Made by a program: the position numbers and the translations under genes. Below, piece by piece: positions 63,032-64,000 of a DNA stretch of 64,000 bases (the first letter of the stretch is position 1; the number at the start of each line of letters is the position of its first letter). Origin of the DNA: Arthrobacter sp. 9AX (GTDB lineage: Bacteria; Actinomycetota; Actinomycetes; Actinomycetales; Micrococcaceae). Under the pieces are notes generated by a model, which was not told the origin of the DNA, made no database searches, and saw only the letters and a list, made by a program, of their open reading frames with translations. The stretch spans positions 2,830,487 through 2,894,486 of the forward strand of contig NZ_LR733293.1 in NCBI RefSeq assembly GCF_902506095.1. The letters run 5' to 3'.

Positions 63032-63846
63032 CAGGCCACCTCCCCGGCGAGGGCATGTGCCTCGGTGTGATGGTGGGTGGTGGCGTCCGGCAGGCCAACC
63101 ACCACGATGCGCCCGTTGGCATGGATGACCTCAACGTGGCTGCCGTACAGGTCGGAGAGGACCTCGGTGGTCATCACTTCCTGGGGCGTGCCCACCTTGA
63201 AGCGGCCGCCGGCCAGGTACAGGATCCGGTCTACGTACTCGATGATGGGGTTGATCTCGTGGGTGACAAAAACCACCGCGCTGTTTTGCTCGTGGCATTG
63301 TTTGTTGATCAGCGCACTGACGGCCTGCTGGTGATGCAGGTCCAAGGAGAGCAGTGGCTCGTCGCAGAGCAGGACTTTGGGGTCTGTTGCCAGTGCCTGG
63401 GCTACCCGTAGCCGCTGCTGTTCGCCGCCGGAGAGCTGGCCCACCGGGACCTTGGCATAGTCTGCAGCGCCCACCTGCTCCAGCAGCTCGTCAATCCTGC
63501 GGTTGGCCCTGGCCGACGACAGTCGAAGTCCCCAGCGGTGACCATCCACGCCGAGGCCCACCAGGTCCCTTGCCCGCATGGGCGTGTCGAGAGCGAACGA
63601 TTTCTGCTGCGGGATGTAGCCGATCAGGCTGCTGCCGCGCTCCACCGGGTGTCCGCCGAGCGTGGCCTTGCCCCGGTGCAGGTTCTGCAGGCCCAGCAGT
63701 ACTTTGAGGAAGCTGGTTTTACCGCTTCCGTTGGGGCCCAGCACGGCGAAGAACTCGCCGGGCATGATCTCCAGGTCCAGGTCCTCCCACAGCTTCCGCT
63801 GACCGAAGGCGAGGGACGCCCCGGCGAGGCTGACCACGGGTTTCAA
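63031..63846 (-). CDS. znuC: zinc/manganese ABC transporter ATP-binding protein
   Basis: 271 residues. Walker A GPNGSGKTS, signature LSGGEQQRLRVAQAL, Walker B KVLLCDEPLLSLDL and the switch His in VFVTHEI. The Walker B glutamate is present. TTG start at 63846 overlaps the binding-protein stop (TTGA). The C-terminal HHHTEAHAL may bind metal. Confidence 0.92.
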   Translation of the reverse strand: MKPVVSLAGASLAFGQRKLWEDLDLEIMPGEFFAVLGPNGSGKTSFLKVLLGLQNLHRGKATLGGHPVERGSSLIGYIPQQKSFALDTPMRARDLVGLGVDGHRWGLRLSSARANRRIDELLEQVGAADYAKVPVGQLSGGEQQRLRVAQALATDPKVLLCDEPLLSLDLHHQQAVSALINKQCHEQNSAVVFVTHEINPIIEYVDRILYLAGGRFKVGTPQEVMTTEVLSDLYGSHVEVIHANGRIVVVGLPDATTHHHTEAHALAGEVA

Positions 63847-64000
63847 CTATTTGTCTCCAGAATTTTGCTGACGTTGTTCACATTGTCCGTCATCCACTGC
63901 AGGTAGGTCTTTCCTTCGGGCAGTGTTTCACTGAAATCGACCACCGGCACGCCGGCAGAATCGGCTGCCCTCTTTAGCGCTTCAGTCTGCGGACCTTCGG
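63843..64000 (-). CDS. znuA: metal ABC transporter substrate-binding protein, C-terminal end (partial)
   Basis: The last ~51 residues; the rest lies beyond the window. The visible tail contains TEALKRAADSAGVPVVDFSETLPEGKTYLQWMTDNVNNVSKIL, which fits the C-terminus of cluster A-I zinc/manganese binding lipoproteins. It overlaps the ATPase start by four bases. Named by context; a manganese system is not excluded. Confidence 0.8.
   Translation of the reverse strand, partial: EGPQTEALKRAADSAGVPVVDFSETLPEGKTYLQWMTDNVNNVSKILETNS

Overview
The window is high-GC DNA from an actinobacterium and looks chromosomal. Gene content and order point to Micrococcaceae, close to Arthrobacter/Pseudarthrobacter. 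Reasons: NucS instead of MutS/MutL, DUF3039, DUF2550 and DUF3253 proteins, a DUF222-HNH endonuclease of the kind that is common in Arthrobacter, many GTG/TTG starts, and the actinobacterial block argS-lysA-hom-thrC-thrB-rho-prfA-prmC-sua5-wecA-atp-DUF2550. This is inference from gene families; no database search was possible. No phage, insertion sequence or CRISPR array was seen.

Layout. 1-1228: end of nicotinate phosphoribosyltransferase and nicotinamidase (NAD salvage), closed by a strong hairpin. 1287-9153: minus-strand DUF3039/helicase pair, nagB, an ABC exporter, DUF3253, an old-yellow-enzyme oxidoreductase and a thioredoxin/TPR chaperone-like protein. 9205-14962: an unknown three-TM protein, an AI-2E family permease, an alpha/beta hydrolase, a zinc-ribbon protein, mismatch endonuclease NucS and a cold-shock protein with a structured leader. 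15326-19628: an MprF-like aminoacyl-lipid synthase, a membrane serine esterase and a DUF2550 protein, directly downstream of the ATP synthase operon. 19639-27554: the full F1Fo ATP synthase operon (atpI-like, atpZ-like, B-E-F-H-A-G-D-C). 27653-34260: undecaprenyl-phosphate sugar transferase, nucleotide-sugar dehydratase, two GlfT-like glycosyltransferases, threonylcarbamoyl-AMP synthase and PrmC, probably one operon. 34295-44626: prfA, rho, thrB, thrC, hom, lysA and argS. 44796-47698: an FMN-binding lipoprotein, a flavin transferase and an NqrB/RnfD-FNR fusion, which together form a candidate flavin-based transmembrane electron-transfer system with a possible iron box at its promoter. 47863-50409: tRNA-Arg(CCG) and a DUF222-HNH endonuclease. 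50435-51857: a protealysin-type M4 protease with an emfourin-like inhibitor. 51854-57130: a GlxA-type regulator, a small membrane protein and HrpA. 57175-62154: HIT protein, alcohol dehydrogenase, sulfurtransferase, Cds1-type cysteine desulfhydrase, metallo-hydrolase and Zur. 62156-64000: zinc uptake permease, ATPase and the end of the binding protein.

How the genes fit together. Four parts look like functional modules: lipid aminoacylation plus its putative hydrolase; flavin-linked electron export; a protease plus its inhibitor; and zinc uptake plus Zur. A recurring expression feature is a TANNNT hexamer 5-7 bases before the start codon with no Shine-Dalgarno sequence. It occurs at about ten genes and suggests leaderless transcripts. 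The ATP synthase has two peculiarities visible in the sequence: a delta subunit with an internally duplicated domain and an epsilon subunit without the usual C-terminal helices.
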